From Chitinophagales bacterium (GTDB taxonomy: Bacteria > Bacteroidota > Bacteroidia > Chitinophagales > JADIYW01), in contig JAMLHJ010000001.1 in assembly GCA_023957245.1 (NCBI GenBank), positions 1 to 64,000 of the forward strand: a stretch of DNA of 64,000 nucleotides, given 5' to 3'. Shown piece after piece: positions 24,907-33,450 of this stretch. Made by a program: the position numbers and the translations under genes. The notes beneath the pieces are model-generated. The model saw only the letters and a list, made by a program, of their open reading frames with translations. It was not told the origin of the DNA and ran no database searches. Within the stretch, counting starts at the first letter, position 1, and every line of letters starts with the position of its first letter.

Positions 24907-25329
24907 ATGGAAGAAAATAGGACAGTAAAACTGTTTTTAGATGACGACCCAAATCCATTTGCAGAATTTGCTTCACCAGTAAAATTTGTATTTGACACCA
25001 CTAAGATACCAGATGGGAAACATACATTAAAAATAGTTGCAAAATCAACTGACAATGTGGAGGGAATTCGCTCTATACCATTTGAAGTAAGAAATGGACC
25101 TGCTATTGCCGTAGTAGGCTTGAAAGAAAATGAAATTGTCAATGACCAAATCCCTATTACTGTCAATGCTTATGGAAGTGAACGAAATGACGTATTTGTA
25201 GTAACAGGATCTGAAACACCCAAAGCTATTCCTGCATGGGTGTGGGCTTTATTGATTGCATTTGGCGGATTTGCTATTTTTTACTTAATCATGTATTTAT
25301 CGCCAGATTTGTATAAATCATTCGTATAA
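24907..25329 (+). CDS. Ig-like domain protein with C-terminal membrane anchor
   Basis: 140 aa. Residues ~5-75 resemble an Ig-like (Big_7-type) beta sandwich (KLFLDDDPNPFAEFASPVKFVFDTTKIPDGKHTLKIVAKSTDN); a single TM helix (AWVWALLIAFGGFAIFYLIMYL) lies at ~113-134. No signal peptide, so topology is uncertain. It replaces the usual CcoP/CcoQ positions in the operon. The stop overlaps the globin start by 1 nt, so they are translationally coupled. Function unknown. Confidence 0.6.
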   Translation: MEENRTVKLFLDDDPNPFAEFASPVKFVFDTTKIPDGKHTLKIVAKSTDNVEGIRSIPFEVRNGPAIAVVGLKENEIVNDQIPITVNAYGSERNDVFVVTGSETPKAIPAWVWALLIAFGGFAIFYLIMYLSPDLYKSFV

Positions 25330-25724
25330 TGATACAAAAGAAAGAAATAGAAACCTTAGAAGATGTTCGTTTATTGGTTGACCAATTTTACGGGAAAGTT
25401 CAACAAGATGAACTATTGAAAGATGTTTTTAATGATGTCATTCAAGACAGATGGCCAGAACATTTGGAAAAGATGTACCGCTTTTGGCAAACAGTTTTAT
25501 TAGATGAACACACCTACTTTGGCGCACCATTTCCTCCTCATGCTTTTTTACCAGTAGCACAAGAGCATTTTGAAAGATGGATAAAACTATTCTCAGAAAC
25601 GGTAGATTATTATTATTTCGGAGAGCGAGCAGATAGAGCCAAATGGCAAGGAGAACGAATGGCAGAAATGTTCCAAGTCAAAATGCAACGTTATACCAAC
25701 TCATCTTTCAGACCACTGATATGA
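25329..25724 (+). CDS. Group III truncated haemoglobin
   Basis: 131 aa. The 2/2 globin pattern of group III is present: DVRLLVDQFYGKVQQDELL, WPEHLEKMYRFWQTVLL, and the proximal His in FERWIKLFSETVDYYYFG (HFERW). This group is linked to microaerobic growth and NO or oxygen handling in Campylobacter and others. It overlaps both neighbours (1 nt and 4 nt) in the oxidase operon. A second copy is at 55672-56043. Confidence 0.88.
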   Translation: MIQKKEIETLEDVRLLVDQFYGKVQQDELLKDVFNDVIQDRWPEHLEKMYRFWQTVLLDEHTYFGAPFPPHAFLPVAQEHFERWIKLFSETVDYYYFGERADRAKWQGERMAEMFQVKMQRYTNSSFRPLI

Positions 25725-26185
25725 AATCACAAAAATTACCTGTCGCAATAGTTGCCATATTTCTTTGGTTAGGTTTTGTCGGAGCAATCAGTTTCATGGA
25801 ATCGTGGTTGAAGTTTTTGGCACCCGGTATCAATGTTCCACTTGGATTAGGAATTGGAAGATTAGTATTTGGAGCTTTAAATAAAGTAGAATGGTTATTT
25901 GCAATAGTCGTATTTACCAATTTATATTTTGCCAATAAAAACACTATCATTTCCAAAAACAATATTGCTTATTTCATTCCAGTTATCCTTCTTGTTGCTC
26001 AGACAGTTTGGCTCTTGCCAACTTTAGATGCACGAGCTCAATTTGTAATAGATGGAGGGCCAATAACACCATCTACTTTACATTATTGGTATGTAGGAAT
26101 GGAGATAGTTAAAGTATTTTGTTTATTTCAATTTGGTATAACAATATTAAAAAATAGTTATTTATTAACAGTTGAAACAAAGTAA
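25721..26185 (+). CDS. Four-helix membrane protein of the oxidase operon
   Basis: 154 aa from the ATG at 25721, which overlaps the globin stop as ATGA and is therefore preferred over the longer frame from 25643. Four hydrophobic segments (VAIVAIFLWLGFVGAISF, LGIGRLVFGALNKVEWLFAIVVF, IAYFIPVILLVAQTVWLL, YVGMEIVKVFCLFQFGITIL) predict an inner-membrane protein. A His lies at the start of the fourth (TLHYWYVGM). No family is recognised. It is the last gene of the tightly spaced operon; about 120 nt of non-coding sequence follows. Confidence 0.6.
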   Translation: MKSQKLPVAIVAIFLWLGFVGAISFMESWLKFLAPGINVPLGLGIGRLVFGALNKVEWLFAIVVFTNLYFANKNTIISKNNIAYFIPVILLVAQTVWLLPTLDARAQFVIDGGPITPSTLHYWYVGMEIVKVFCLFQFGITILKNSYLLTVETK

Positions 26186-26304
26186 ATTGAACAAATAATT
26201 GAATAATAAGTTAAGATACTAGTGCAAACGAAAGTCAAAGTCTGTTACTAATAAATTAGCTTGGCATTGAAAGAATAGAATATTAACTCAGTAAAAAGAT
26301 AATC

Positions 26305-27075
26305 ATGGAAGTTAAAGATTTTTCAAAAGCACAAGGACATTGGATATTAGCCAAAATGGGAAAAAGAGTTTTGCGTCCTGGAGGGAAAGAACTCACCCAA
26401 AAGTTAGTTGATGGATTAAATATTACGAAGCAAGACAATATAGTAGAATTTGCACCTGGTATGGGATATACAGCTTCGTTAACTATTGCCAAGTCACCTC
26501 TGACATACACAGGAATCGATGCTGACAATGAAGTGGTAAGTTCTTTAAGCCAAAAAATCAAAGGAGAAAATATTCAATTTATATTCAGCAATGCCAACTC
26601 CACTCCTCTTCTTGAAAACTCAAAAGACAAAGTATATGGAGAAGCGATGCTCACTATGCAAGCCGACCATAGGAAATCTGAAATCATCAGAGAAGCCCAT
26701 AGGATATTGAAGAAAGGAGGATTGTATGCCATTCATGAATTGGGATTAGTAGATATTGATGAATCCTTAAAAGCTACCATTCAGAAAGATTTAGCTTATG
26801 CTATCAAAGTAAATGCAAGACCTCTGACAGAAGAGGAATGGAAAAAACTATTAGAAGATGAAGGATTCGAAGTCCTTAAAGTATTTAAAAACGACATGAG
26901 CTTATTAGAATATGGCAGAATCATAGACGATGAAGGATTATTGCGATTTTTTAAAATAGGATGGAATGTCATCAGGAATGGAGCCGCAAGAAAGCGAATC
27001 CTCGAAATGAGAGATGTCTTTAAAAAATATCAAAAGCACATGAATGCAATCGTATTAATAGCACAAAAAAAATAA
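26305..27075 (+). CDS. Class I SAM-dependent methyltransferase
   Basis: 256 aa. The Rossmann motif I is VEFAPGMGYTASL (about residues 48-60), followed by an acidic residue at the end of beta 2 (GIDADNE) and HRILKKGGLYAIHELG (motif III). The substrate is unknown, perhaps a small molecule, as it resembles the UbiE-type methyltransferases. It lies between the oxidase operon and the ric gene and is 20 nt ahead of ric, so the two are probably co-transcribed. Confidence 0.8.
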   Translation: MEVKDFSKAQGHWILAKMGKRVLRPGGKELTQKLVDGLNITKQDNIVEFAPGMGYTASLTIAKSPLTYTGIDADNEVVSSLSQKIKGENIQFIFSNANSTPLLENSKDKVYGEAMLTMQADHRKSEIIREAHRILKKGGLYAIHELGLVDIDESLKATIQKDLAYAIKVNARPLTEEEWKKLLEDEGFEVLKVFKNDMSLLEYGRIIDDEGLLRFFKIGWNVIRNGAARKRILEMRDVFKKYQKHMNAIVLIAQKK

Positions 27076-27095
27076 CAATTTTAAATAAATTCAAC

Positions 27096-27821
27096 ATGAG
27101 TATTACAAAAGAAACAATCGTAGGAGACTTAGTGGCTCAAGATTATCGAGCGGCTAGCGTATTCAAAAGTAGAGGAATTGATTTTTGTTGCAATGGCAAT
27201 AGAAGTGTCGATGCTGTATGTCAAGAAATGAATATTTCATCTGATGAAGTCATCAATGACCTCAACAATATACTACAACAACAAGCAGGTGGTAGTATAG
27301 ATTATAATTCTTGGCCATTAGATTTATTGGCAGATTATATTGAGAAAAAGCACCACAGATACGTTGAATCTAAATCAACTGAAATTATTCCATACCTTGA
27401 AAAAATCGCAAGAGTACATGGTGATCGCCATCCAGAATTATTAGAAGTGGAGCAATTATTCAAAGCATCAGTTGGAGAATTGGCTATGCACATGAAAAAG
27501 GAAGAATTAGTGCTTTTCCCTTATATTAGAAAAATGGTTCAAGCTCAAGCAACAAAATCTGAAGTATCAGCATCATTCGGAACCGTACAAAATCCAATCA
27601 AAAATATGATGCACGAACACGATACTGAAGGCGAGCGTTTTAGAAAAATTTCTGCACTAACAAACAATTACACCACACCAGAAGACGGATGTAATACCTA
27701 CAGAGTTACCTTATCGTTATTAAAGGAGTTTGAAGACGATTTGCACTTGCATATCCACCTAGAAAATAATATCTTGTTCCCTAAATCTATTACTTTAGAA
27801 GAACAACTTTTAACCGTATAA
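27096..27821 (+). CDS. Iron-sulfur cluster repair di-iron protein (RIC/ScdA/YtfE family)
   Basis: 241 aa. An N-terminal ScdA_N domain (TIVGDLVAQDYRAASVFKSRGIDFCCNGNRS) has the conserved CC pair at about residues 30-31, followed by a haemerythrin-like four-helix bundle with His/Glu ligands (KKHHRYVESK, HGDRHPEL, HMKKEELVLFP, MMHEHDTEG, HLHIHLENNILFP). These proteins repair Fe-S clusters after nitrosative or oxidative damage and bind a di-iron centre. It follows the methyltransferase gene by 20 nt and precedes azurin by 37 nt. Confidence 0.93.
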   Translation: MSITKETIVGDLVAQDYRAASVFKSRGIDFCCNGNRSVDAVCQEMNISSDEVINDLNNILQQQAGGSIDYNSWPLDLLADYIEKKHHRYVESKSTEIIPYLEKIARVHGDRHPELLEVEQLFKASVGELAMHMKKEELVLFPYIRKMVQAQATKSEVSASFGTVQNPIKNMMHEHDTEGERFRKISALTNNYTTPEDGCNTYRVTLSLLKEFEDDLHLHIHLENNILFPKSITLEEQLLTV

Positions 27822-27858
27822 AATCTTTATTCTTTTCACATTTAAAAAACCTATTAAA

Positions 27859-28359
27859 ATGAAAAAAGTATTTTTAGCATTAGCAAGTAGCGCATTTTTA
27901 TTTGCAGCTTGTAACAACACTAGTGAAACTTCAACAGCACCAGTAGCAGAAGAACCAGCAGCAACTGAAGCAGTAGCTCTTGAGCCATTAGAAGTAACTA
28001 TCAATGCAGGTGATGATATGAAATATGACGTATCTGAAATCACTGCAAAAGAAGGACAACAAGTAAAACTTACATTGCATCACACAGGTAAATTGCCTAT
28101 CGCATCAATGGGACACAACTTTGTATTGTTGAAAGAAGGTTCTGATTTAGCAGCATTTGCTATTGAAGCCATCAATGCAAAAGATAATGACTATATTCCT
28201 GCAAGCCTTGCTGACGAAGTGATTGCACATACAAAAACTATCGGTGGTGGCGAAACTGCTGAAGTAGAATTTACTGCACCTGCAAAAGGTACTTATGAAT
28301 TCTTGTGTTCATTCCCTGGTCACTCTGCAATGATGAAAGGTACATTTATTGTAGAATAA
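27859..28359 (+). CDS. Azurin (lipid-anchored)
   Basis: 166 aa. A signal peptide with lipobox FAAC-NNT and a low-complexity A/E/P/T linker precede the type I copper domain. Copper ligands are visible: H86 (MGHNFVL), C150, H155 and M159 in EFLCSFPGHSAMMKG, the classic azurin loop. It is a periplasmic electron carrier, a plausible donor to the cbb3-like oxidase with its fused cytochrome (inference). It is followed by a 12-bp-stem hairpin and then the Crp/Fnr gene. Confidence 0.93.
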   Translation: MKKVFLALASSAFLFAACNNTSETSTAPVAEEPAATEAVALEPLEVTINAGDDMKYDVSEITAKEGQQVKLTLHHTGKLPIASMGHNFVLLKEGSDLAAFAIEAINAKDNDYIPASLADEVIAHTKTIGGGETAEVEFTAPAKGTYEFLCSFPGHSAMMKGTFIVE

Positions 28360-28400
28360 TCTTACCTTTTTGAAGATTTAGGAAATCAACAAAACATGTA

Positions 28401-28455
28401 ATAATTGCACTAGTTTAAATAGCACATATTTAGATTAGTGCAATTATCATTTTTA
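28401..28455 (+). terminator. Long-stem hairpin after azurin
   Basis: ATAATTGCACTA (28401-28412) is perfectly complementary to TAGTGCAATTAT (28436-28447) around a 23-nt loop, followed by CATTTTTAG. It is either a terminator of the azurin transcript or an operator for the next gene. Confidence 0.6.
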
Positions 28456-28480
28456 GCCAAATTTTAAACTCCTCATCTTT

Positions 28481-29071
28481 ATGCAGATAGATAATAATAT
28501 TCTAATAGCATACGGTGGTGTTGCAAAGAAAATTAAGAAGAAAGAGTTTGTTTACAAAGTAGGGAAACCAGCCAATTTTTATTTTCAAGTCATACAAGGA
28601 GAAATAAAAGAGTTTTTTGTTCATCCTGAAGGGAAAATTTTCACACATGCTATATATAATGCAGGAGAAAGTTTTGGTGAGTCATCTTTAATATTGAATT
28701 CACCCTATCTCAATTCAGCTCAAGCCTTATCTAATAGTATTATCATTAGGATAGAAAAAGAAAAGTTTAATAATATTTTATCGGATTATCCCGACATTGC
28801 ATTACAACTGATTCATCATCAGGCTAAAAAAATAGATGACATCTCTTATTTTGCTTCAATTTGGTTAAGCAATCACTCTAAAGAAAAAATTAAATTATTT
28901 TTGCAGCATTATAAGAAAAACCTAGGTGTTGATGGGAAGATTTTAATTCCATTCACACGACAACAAATAGCAGAATATACTTGTTTGAGAGTGGAGACTG
29001 TTATTCGGACATTAAAAGAAATGAGTACTCAAAAAGAAGTAGAAATTATAAATCGCAAGCTTTATTTTTAG
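28481..29071 (+). CDS. Crp/Fnr-family transcriptional regulator
   Basis: 196 aa. A cyclic-nucleotide-binding-type beta barrel occupies about residues 1-120 (GKPANFYFQVIQGEIKEFFVHPEGK, AGESFGESSLI) and a C-terminal winged helix follows (IPFTRQQIAEYTCLRVETVIRTLKEMS). No Fe-S cysteine cluster like that of FNR is seen. It is 4 nt upstream of the membrane protein gene, so it is co-transcribed with it. It could act on the TGAT-N4-ATCA boxes found elsewhere in the window (inference). Confidence 0.85.
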   Translation: MQIDNNILIAYGGVAKKIKKKEFVYKVGKPANFYFQVIQGEIKEFFVHPEGKIFTHAIYNAGESFGESSLILNSPYLNSAQALSNSIIIRIEKEKFNNILSDYPDIALQLIHHQAKKIDDISYFASIWLSNHSKEKIKLFLQHYKKNLGVDGKILIPFTRQQIAEYTCLRVETVIRTLKEMSTQKEVEIINRKLYF

Positions 29072-29075
29072 TTTT

Positions 29076-30299
29076 ATGGAACAAATACAATCATATAGAA
29101 AATGGATTTTATGGGGAATTTTCAACCTCAGCTTAGTAGCACTTTTTGGTGCTTTAATGAGATACAAAATCGCATTTGACTTTCCTTTCTTTCATCAAAA
29201 AAATCTTTTACATGCTCATTCTCATTTTGCATTTGCAGGATGGATTACCCATGTTCTTTATTCAGGATTGGCTATGCTCATAGCTCCATATATCAGCTCA
29301 CAACAAAGAAAAAGATATACGTTTACAGTTATTTTCAACCTTATAGTTGCTTATGGGATGTTGATTTCATTTACTATTCAAGGTTATAAAGCTGTATCAA
29401 TCACATTTTCAACATTATCTATAGTTGTTGCTATCCTTTTTGCATATATATTCATCAAGGACAGTAAACAGCTCCCTAAAAATACATCTTTTAAACCTTG
29501 GGCAATAGCAGGAGTATTAGTCAATATCATTGCTGCTTTGGGACCTTTGTATCTTGCCTATATGATGGCGACCAAAACAATTACCCACAACTATTATTTA
29601 GGTTCGATATACTATTATCTACATTTTCAATATAATGGCTGGTTCTTTTTTGCAAGCATGGCATTGATTGTAGCTTGGTTACCAAGTGACTTCCCTGATT
29701 TAAAAAAATATTTTAATCTGTTTGCCATTACTGTTATTCCCACTTATCTCCTATCCATTTTATGGGCTAAGTTACCTGTTTGGTTATACGTAATAACTGT
29801 TATCATGACATTCATTCAGATGTATGCATGGCTGGGCATCTTGTATAAAAGTTTCCCAATTATCATTCAGTTTAGACATAACAAAAATGCTTGGATAAAT
29901 ATTTTCTTTTATGGAGCTACTTTTGCAATGACCATTAAATTTATCTTACAAACAATATCTATCATTCCTTCATTAAGTCATTTAGTATTTGGCTTAAGAT
30001 CAATAGTTATTGCTTACATACATCTGATATTATTAGGTGTATATAGTTTATTTATTATTGGATATGCATTCCAAAATCGATTATTAAGAGCAACTCCATT
30101 GGCAAAATTTGCAGCATTTGCATTTTTATTGGGAGTGGTATTAAATGAAGCAGTTTTGGGCATTCAAGGAATGGCAGCTTTCACATACACACTTGTACCG
30201 TTTAGTAACGAGGCACTATTTGTTGTTGCATCATTATTGTTTTTAAGTGCATTTACTTTGGCATTATCACAAATTTGGAAGAGGGAAGTGAAGCAATAG
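29076..30299 (+). CDS. Polytopic membrane protein, haem-copper-oxidase/NnrS-like
   Basis: 407 aa with about 11-12 TM helices. It has His-rich helices reminiscent of oxidase subunit I (LLHAHSHFAFAGWITH, YYLHFQYNGWFFF, LSHLVFGLR, IAYIHLILLGVY), but the HH pair and a complete ligand set are missing, so it is probably not an active haem-copper oxidase. NnrS proteins protect against NO and have a comparable size. The assignment as a divergent relative is tentative. It is 4 nt after the Crp/Fnr gene, so it should be regulated by or with it. Confidence 0.55.
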   Translation: MEQIQSYRKWILWGIFNLSLVALFGALMRYKIAFDFPFFHQKNLLHAHSHFAFAGWITHVLYSGLAMLIAPYISSQQRKRYTFTVIFNLIVAYGMLISFTIQGYKAVSITFSTLSIVVAILFAYIFIKDSKQLPKNTSFKPWAIAGVLVNIIAALGPLYLAYMMATKTITHNYYLGSIYYYLHFQYNGWFFFASMALIVAWLPSDFPDLKKYFNLFAITVIPTYLLSILWAKLPVWLYVITVIMTFIQMYAWLGILYKSFPIIIQFRHNKNAWINIFFYGATFAMTIKFILQTISIIPSLSHLVFGLRSIVIAYIHLILLGVYSLFIIGYAFQNRLLRATPLAKFAAFAFLLGVVLNEAVLGIQGMAAFTYTLVPFSNEALFVVASLLFLSAFTLALSQIWKREVKQ

Positions 30300-30563
30300 A
30301 GGCAATTGTAATTTGTCCCAAACCACCTTCACATTACTTCATTGTTTCATTACTTCATTAAACTCTGTGTACTTTGCATAGAAACTTAGTGTACTTTGCG
30401 GTTGGTTTCGAAAACATCTACCACCAGCTTTCGTACTTCGTAAATCGTACTTCTCCATGGTTTCGACAGCATTTTTCATCTTTCCTCTCGCCTCTCACAA
30501 CATCTTCACATTCTCACATTTCCAAATCTCCAAATCTCCACTCCACATTATTTCATTATTCAA
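30300..30563. repeat. Degenerate intergenic repeats
   Basis: A stretch with CTTTGC/TTTGCGGTT units (30362-30403), a CTCCATGGTTTCGACAGCATTT unit (about 30452-30473) and ATTTCCAAATCTCCAAATCTCC (30518-30539). The same families recur at 32811-32990, 39719-39760 and 41831-41890, in part in inverted orientation. No gene is visible. Confidence 0.6.
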
Positions 30564-32786
30564 CTACTTCTCAGCATACTGCCCTACCTTCAAAAGTGTC
30601 TCCAACTTAGAGAGTCGGGCATCAATATCCATCTTTTGAGCTTCTAATGTTGCTCTTATATTTGCATTTTCTGTTTTTTCATTTTCATTGTCAGATTTCA
30701 AACTAGCGTTTTCTGCTTTCAATTGTTCATTCTCTTTACTGAGTTCTTGAATAGCTTTCACCATAGGAGCCATGAGGTCATTATATCTCAAACTATACAT
30801 TCCATCATCATCCTTTGTAATGACACCAGCTGGATCAACACCTGCTTTAAGGAGTGCATCTTCTACCTCTTGAGCTATAAATCCATATTCTGTATGATGG
30901 CTTTCATCATTTTTACGAGTATAAGCAACAGGTTTCAATGAATTGACAAAAGCTAAAGCCAAAGGTGTAGAAATAATATTTTCTTTCCAACGACGATCAC
31001 TCGTTACTGTCCATGCCACTTGAATACCAGCATAGGTAATATCATTATCACCCATTCTTATTTGATTATCGCCATTAGCATTAGGCACTTGTGCATTATA
31101 ACCGATGCCGATATTATTGTTTCCACTTATTAAGTTAACAAGGGCATAAGAGCCATAAGCTGTGTTATTATTTCCCATGGTATTGGAAACTAAAGACTGA
31201 TAGCCTGTAGCTGTATTGAAATTTCCTGATATATTGGAAAATAAAGAATTCATTCCATTTGCCATATTGGAAAACCCTGTGGTATTGGAATATAAAGAAT
31301 ACACTCCAGTTGCCGTGTTTGAATATCCTGATGTATTGGAAAATAAAGAATTCATTCCAGTTGCCATATTGGAAAATCCTGTGGTATTGGAATATAAAGA
31401 ATTCACTCCAGTTGCCGTGTTGGAATATCCTGATGTATTGGAATATAAAGAATTCACTCCAGTTGCCGTATTGACAATTCCTATGGTATTGGAATACAAT
31501 GTTTTACTTCCAATAGCCGTATTATAAGAACCAGTTGTGTTAGCAAATAAAGTTTTGCTCCCTACGGCTGTATTTTCTATGCCATCTGTTGAATAAGACA
31601 CACCTACACCATTATTAAATAATGCACTATCTCCGATGGCAACTAGATTACTTCTGTCAGTATTGTGATATAATGCGCTTGTTCCTATTGCCACATTTAA
31701 TGACCCACTAGAATTTGAACTTAGAGCATTATCACCTGAAGCAATATTATTATTCCCAGTAGAATTAGATTGTAGAGCATTTACGCCATTGGCAGTATTA
31801 AAGCTACCTGTTGTGTTGGAATAAAGAGCTTGAGATCCTATTGCAGTATTAGCACTACCAAATAAGTTCCCAAATAATGCTTCTCTTCCAATAGCAGTAT
31901 TATAGCTACCATTTTGATTAAAAGATAATGCAGCGGAACCTAATACTGTATTATCAGATCCTGAAATATTAGAATTTAAAGATGACCATCCTACTGCAGT
32001 ATTATCATTGCCAGAAATATTACTATTCATTGAATTTATTCCAATAGCAGTATTTCTGCTCCCATCATTATTGGAGTAAAGAGTACTATAACCAATAGCA
32101 GTATTTGAATTACCTATTGAATTCATATACATAGAATTATAGCCAATTGCAATATTTCTGTACCCAGATAAATTAGACAACAGCGCTTCTGTTCCAATTG
32201 CAATATTAAAATCTCCATTAATGTTACTATATATTGCTCTGTAACCTATCCCGACATTTTGATTATTTGATTTATTATCATTATTTCCAGCCTGATAACC
32301 TAGAAACACACTTCCATCCCCAGGATTTCCTATTCTACCTGCTTTTTGGTTGGCCACTCTAAAATTGAGTGGAATATTATCGGTCGTTCCTATGAAATGT
32401 GTACCATCGACAGTACCTGCATTGCCATAAGTACTCCAAAATGAATTGGAGTCTGTCGCTTCCAATAGACGCACCCATTGGGGTAATGCTTTCGTGCCAG
32501 CATTGCGATAAAAACCTATGCCGCTATTGAATTTACTGCCACTTCCATAAGTCGAATTGAGATTGGCAACCATCAAATGTGGTGCTGGTCCATCTCTGAA
32601 GGTAATACCTACATTGCCCAACTGCAACCGTGGTACTAATAATCCTCCTCCGACAGTGGGTGATGTCAAATCTAGCACCGCACTTGAATCAGGGTCTGTT
32701 CCACTCGTATTAATGGCTACGCCTTGCGCTCCTAATGTCTGAATACTACCTATAGCTAGTAGTAGTGTAAAAATATATCGTTTCAT
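30564..32786 (-). CDS. Surface/tail-fibre-like protein with hep/YadA-type repeats and S74 intramolecular chaperone
   Basis: 740 aa. A signal peptide (LLLAIGSIQTLGA) precedes about 100 residues of non-repeat sequence. Residues ~190-590 are about 17 imperfect 23-residue repeats of NTAIGYNSLYSNTTG type, predicting a left-handed beta-roll like trimeric adhesin heads. The C-terminus has a peptidase S74 domain (SDRRWKENIISTPLALAFVNSL, YGFIAQEVEDALL), which trims itself after trimer folding, and a coiled coil (KENEQLKAENASLK). It is probably a secreted or surface-exposed trimer. The repeats at DNA level make this gene prone to recombination. Confidence 0.88.
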   Translation of the reverse strand: MKRYIFTLLLAIGSIQTLGAQGVAINTSGTDPDSSAVLDLTSPTVGGGLLVPRLQLGNVGITFRDGPAPHLMVANLNSTYGSGSKFNSGIGFYRNAGTKALPQWVRLLEATDSNSFWSTYGNAGTVDGTHFIGTTDNIPLNFRVANQKAGRIGNPGDGSVFLGYQAGNNDNKSNNQNVGIGYRAIYSNINGDFNIAIGTEALLSNLSGYRNIAIGYNSMYMNSIGNSNTAIGYSTLYSNNDGSRNTAIGINSMNSNISGNDNTAVGWSSLNSNISGSDNTVLGSAALSFNQNGSYNTAIGREALFGNLFGSANTAIGSQALYSNTTGSFNTANGVNALQSNSTGNNNIASGDNALSSNSSGSLNVAIGTSALYHNTDRSNLVAIGDSALFNNGVGVSYSTDGIENTAVGSKTLFANTTGSYNTAIGSKTLYSNTIGIVNTATGVNSLYSNTSGYSNTATGVNSLYSNTTGFSNMATGMNSLFSNTSGYSNTATGVYSLYSNTTGFSNMANGMNSLFSNISGNFNTATGYQSLVSNTMGNNNTAYGSYALVNLISGNNNIGIGYNAQVPNANGDNQIRMGDNDITYAGIQVAWTVTSDRRWKENIISTPLALAFVNSLKPVAYTRKNDESHHTEYGFIAQEVEDALLKAGVDPAGVITKDDDGMYSLRYNDLMAPMVKAIQELSKENEQLKAENASLKSDNENEKTENANIRATLEAQKMDIDARLSKLETLLKVGQYAEK

Positions 32787-32810
32787 ATTATTTAGTTATT
32801 AGTTGTTAGT

Positions 32811-32990
32811 GATTAGATATTAGGGGTTAGGAATTACTTCTTACTTCTCTCTTTTTACTTCTTACTTCTCTCTTTTCACTTCTCACTTCTCTCCATGGTT
32901 TCGACAGCATTTCAACAGCATTTCGACAAGCTCAATGACCGTCTCAATGACCGTCTCAACCACCAGCATTTTTCATTCATAATTCATAAT
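32811..32990. repeat. Degenerate repeats upstream of the IS3-type element
   Basis: It contains TTACTTCTCTC/CACTTCTCAC repeats, then CTCCATGGTTTCGACAGCATTT (also near 30452) and tandem AATGACCGTCTC units. No coding signal. Confidence 0.55.
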
Positions 32991-33034
32991 GTCATTCCCT
33001 GATATAGGTTGACCACTTTTTAAAACAGAATTTT

Positions 33035-33433
33035 ATGTTAAAGAGTGAAAAACGAATTAAAAGACAACGCAGGTTTTCAGAAGATTTCAAATTAAAGATT
33101 GTTCAAGAATACGAATCTGGTCAATCCTCGGTTTGTGAAATGGAAAGAATTTATGATATTGGTAATGCAACAATTTACAGTTGGATTTACAAATATTCCA
33201 ATTATAACAAAAAATCCATTCAAGTCGTTGAGATGAAAAATAGTCAATCAGAAAAAATCAAACTTCTAGAAGCTCGTGTTAAAGAGCTTGAACGTGCTGT
33301 TGGTCAGAAACAGATGAATATTGATTACTTGGAAAAAATGATAGACCTAGCCAAGGAACAGTTCGATATTGATATTAAAAAAAACTCAAACACCCAACAC
33401 TCTGGTGGTTCCAAGACCATAGAGAAGCTCTAG
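33035..33433 (+). CDS. IS3-family transposase OrfA
   Basis: 132 aa. An N-terminal helix-turn-helix (FSEDFKLKIVQEYESG, CEMERIYDIGNATIYSWIYKY) and a C-terminal leucine-zipper coiled coil (IKLLEARVKELERAVGQKQMNIDYLEKMIDL) are typical of IS3 OrfA, which binds the element ends. It ends 17 nt before the first OrfB ATG, but OrfB's frame is open upstream to the slippery site. See 33379-33385. Confidence 0.9.
   Translation: MLKSEKRIKRQRRFSEDFKLKIVQEYESGQSSVCEMERIYDIGNATIYSWIYKYSNYNKKSIQVVEMKNSQSEKIKLLEARVKELERAVGQKQMNIDYLEKMIDLAKEQFDIDIKKNSNTQHSGGSKTIEKL
33379..33385 (+). other. Programmed -1 frameshift site A AAA AAC
   Basis: The heptamer A_AAA_AAC lies in the OrfA frame (AAA 33380-33382, AAC 33383-33385). 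Shifting by -1 there continues without a stop into the OrfB frame, producing the OrfAB fusion transposase usual in the IS3 family. A downstream stimulatory structure was not assessed. Confidence 0.75.
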
Positions 33434-33450
33434 ATTACAGTTTAAATAGT

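Noticed and set aside
30374..30610. Open frame across the intergenic repeats at 30.4 kb
   Set aside because: Composition is of repeat DNA (Ser/His/Pro runs) and it overlaps the end of the S74 gene.
31216..31527. Plus-strand open frame in the repeat region of the S74 protein
   Set aside because: It is an antisense reading of the 69-nt repeats, with no start context or protein features.
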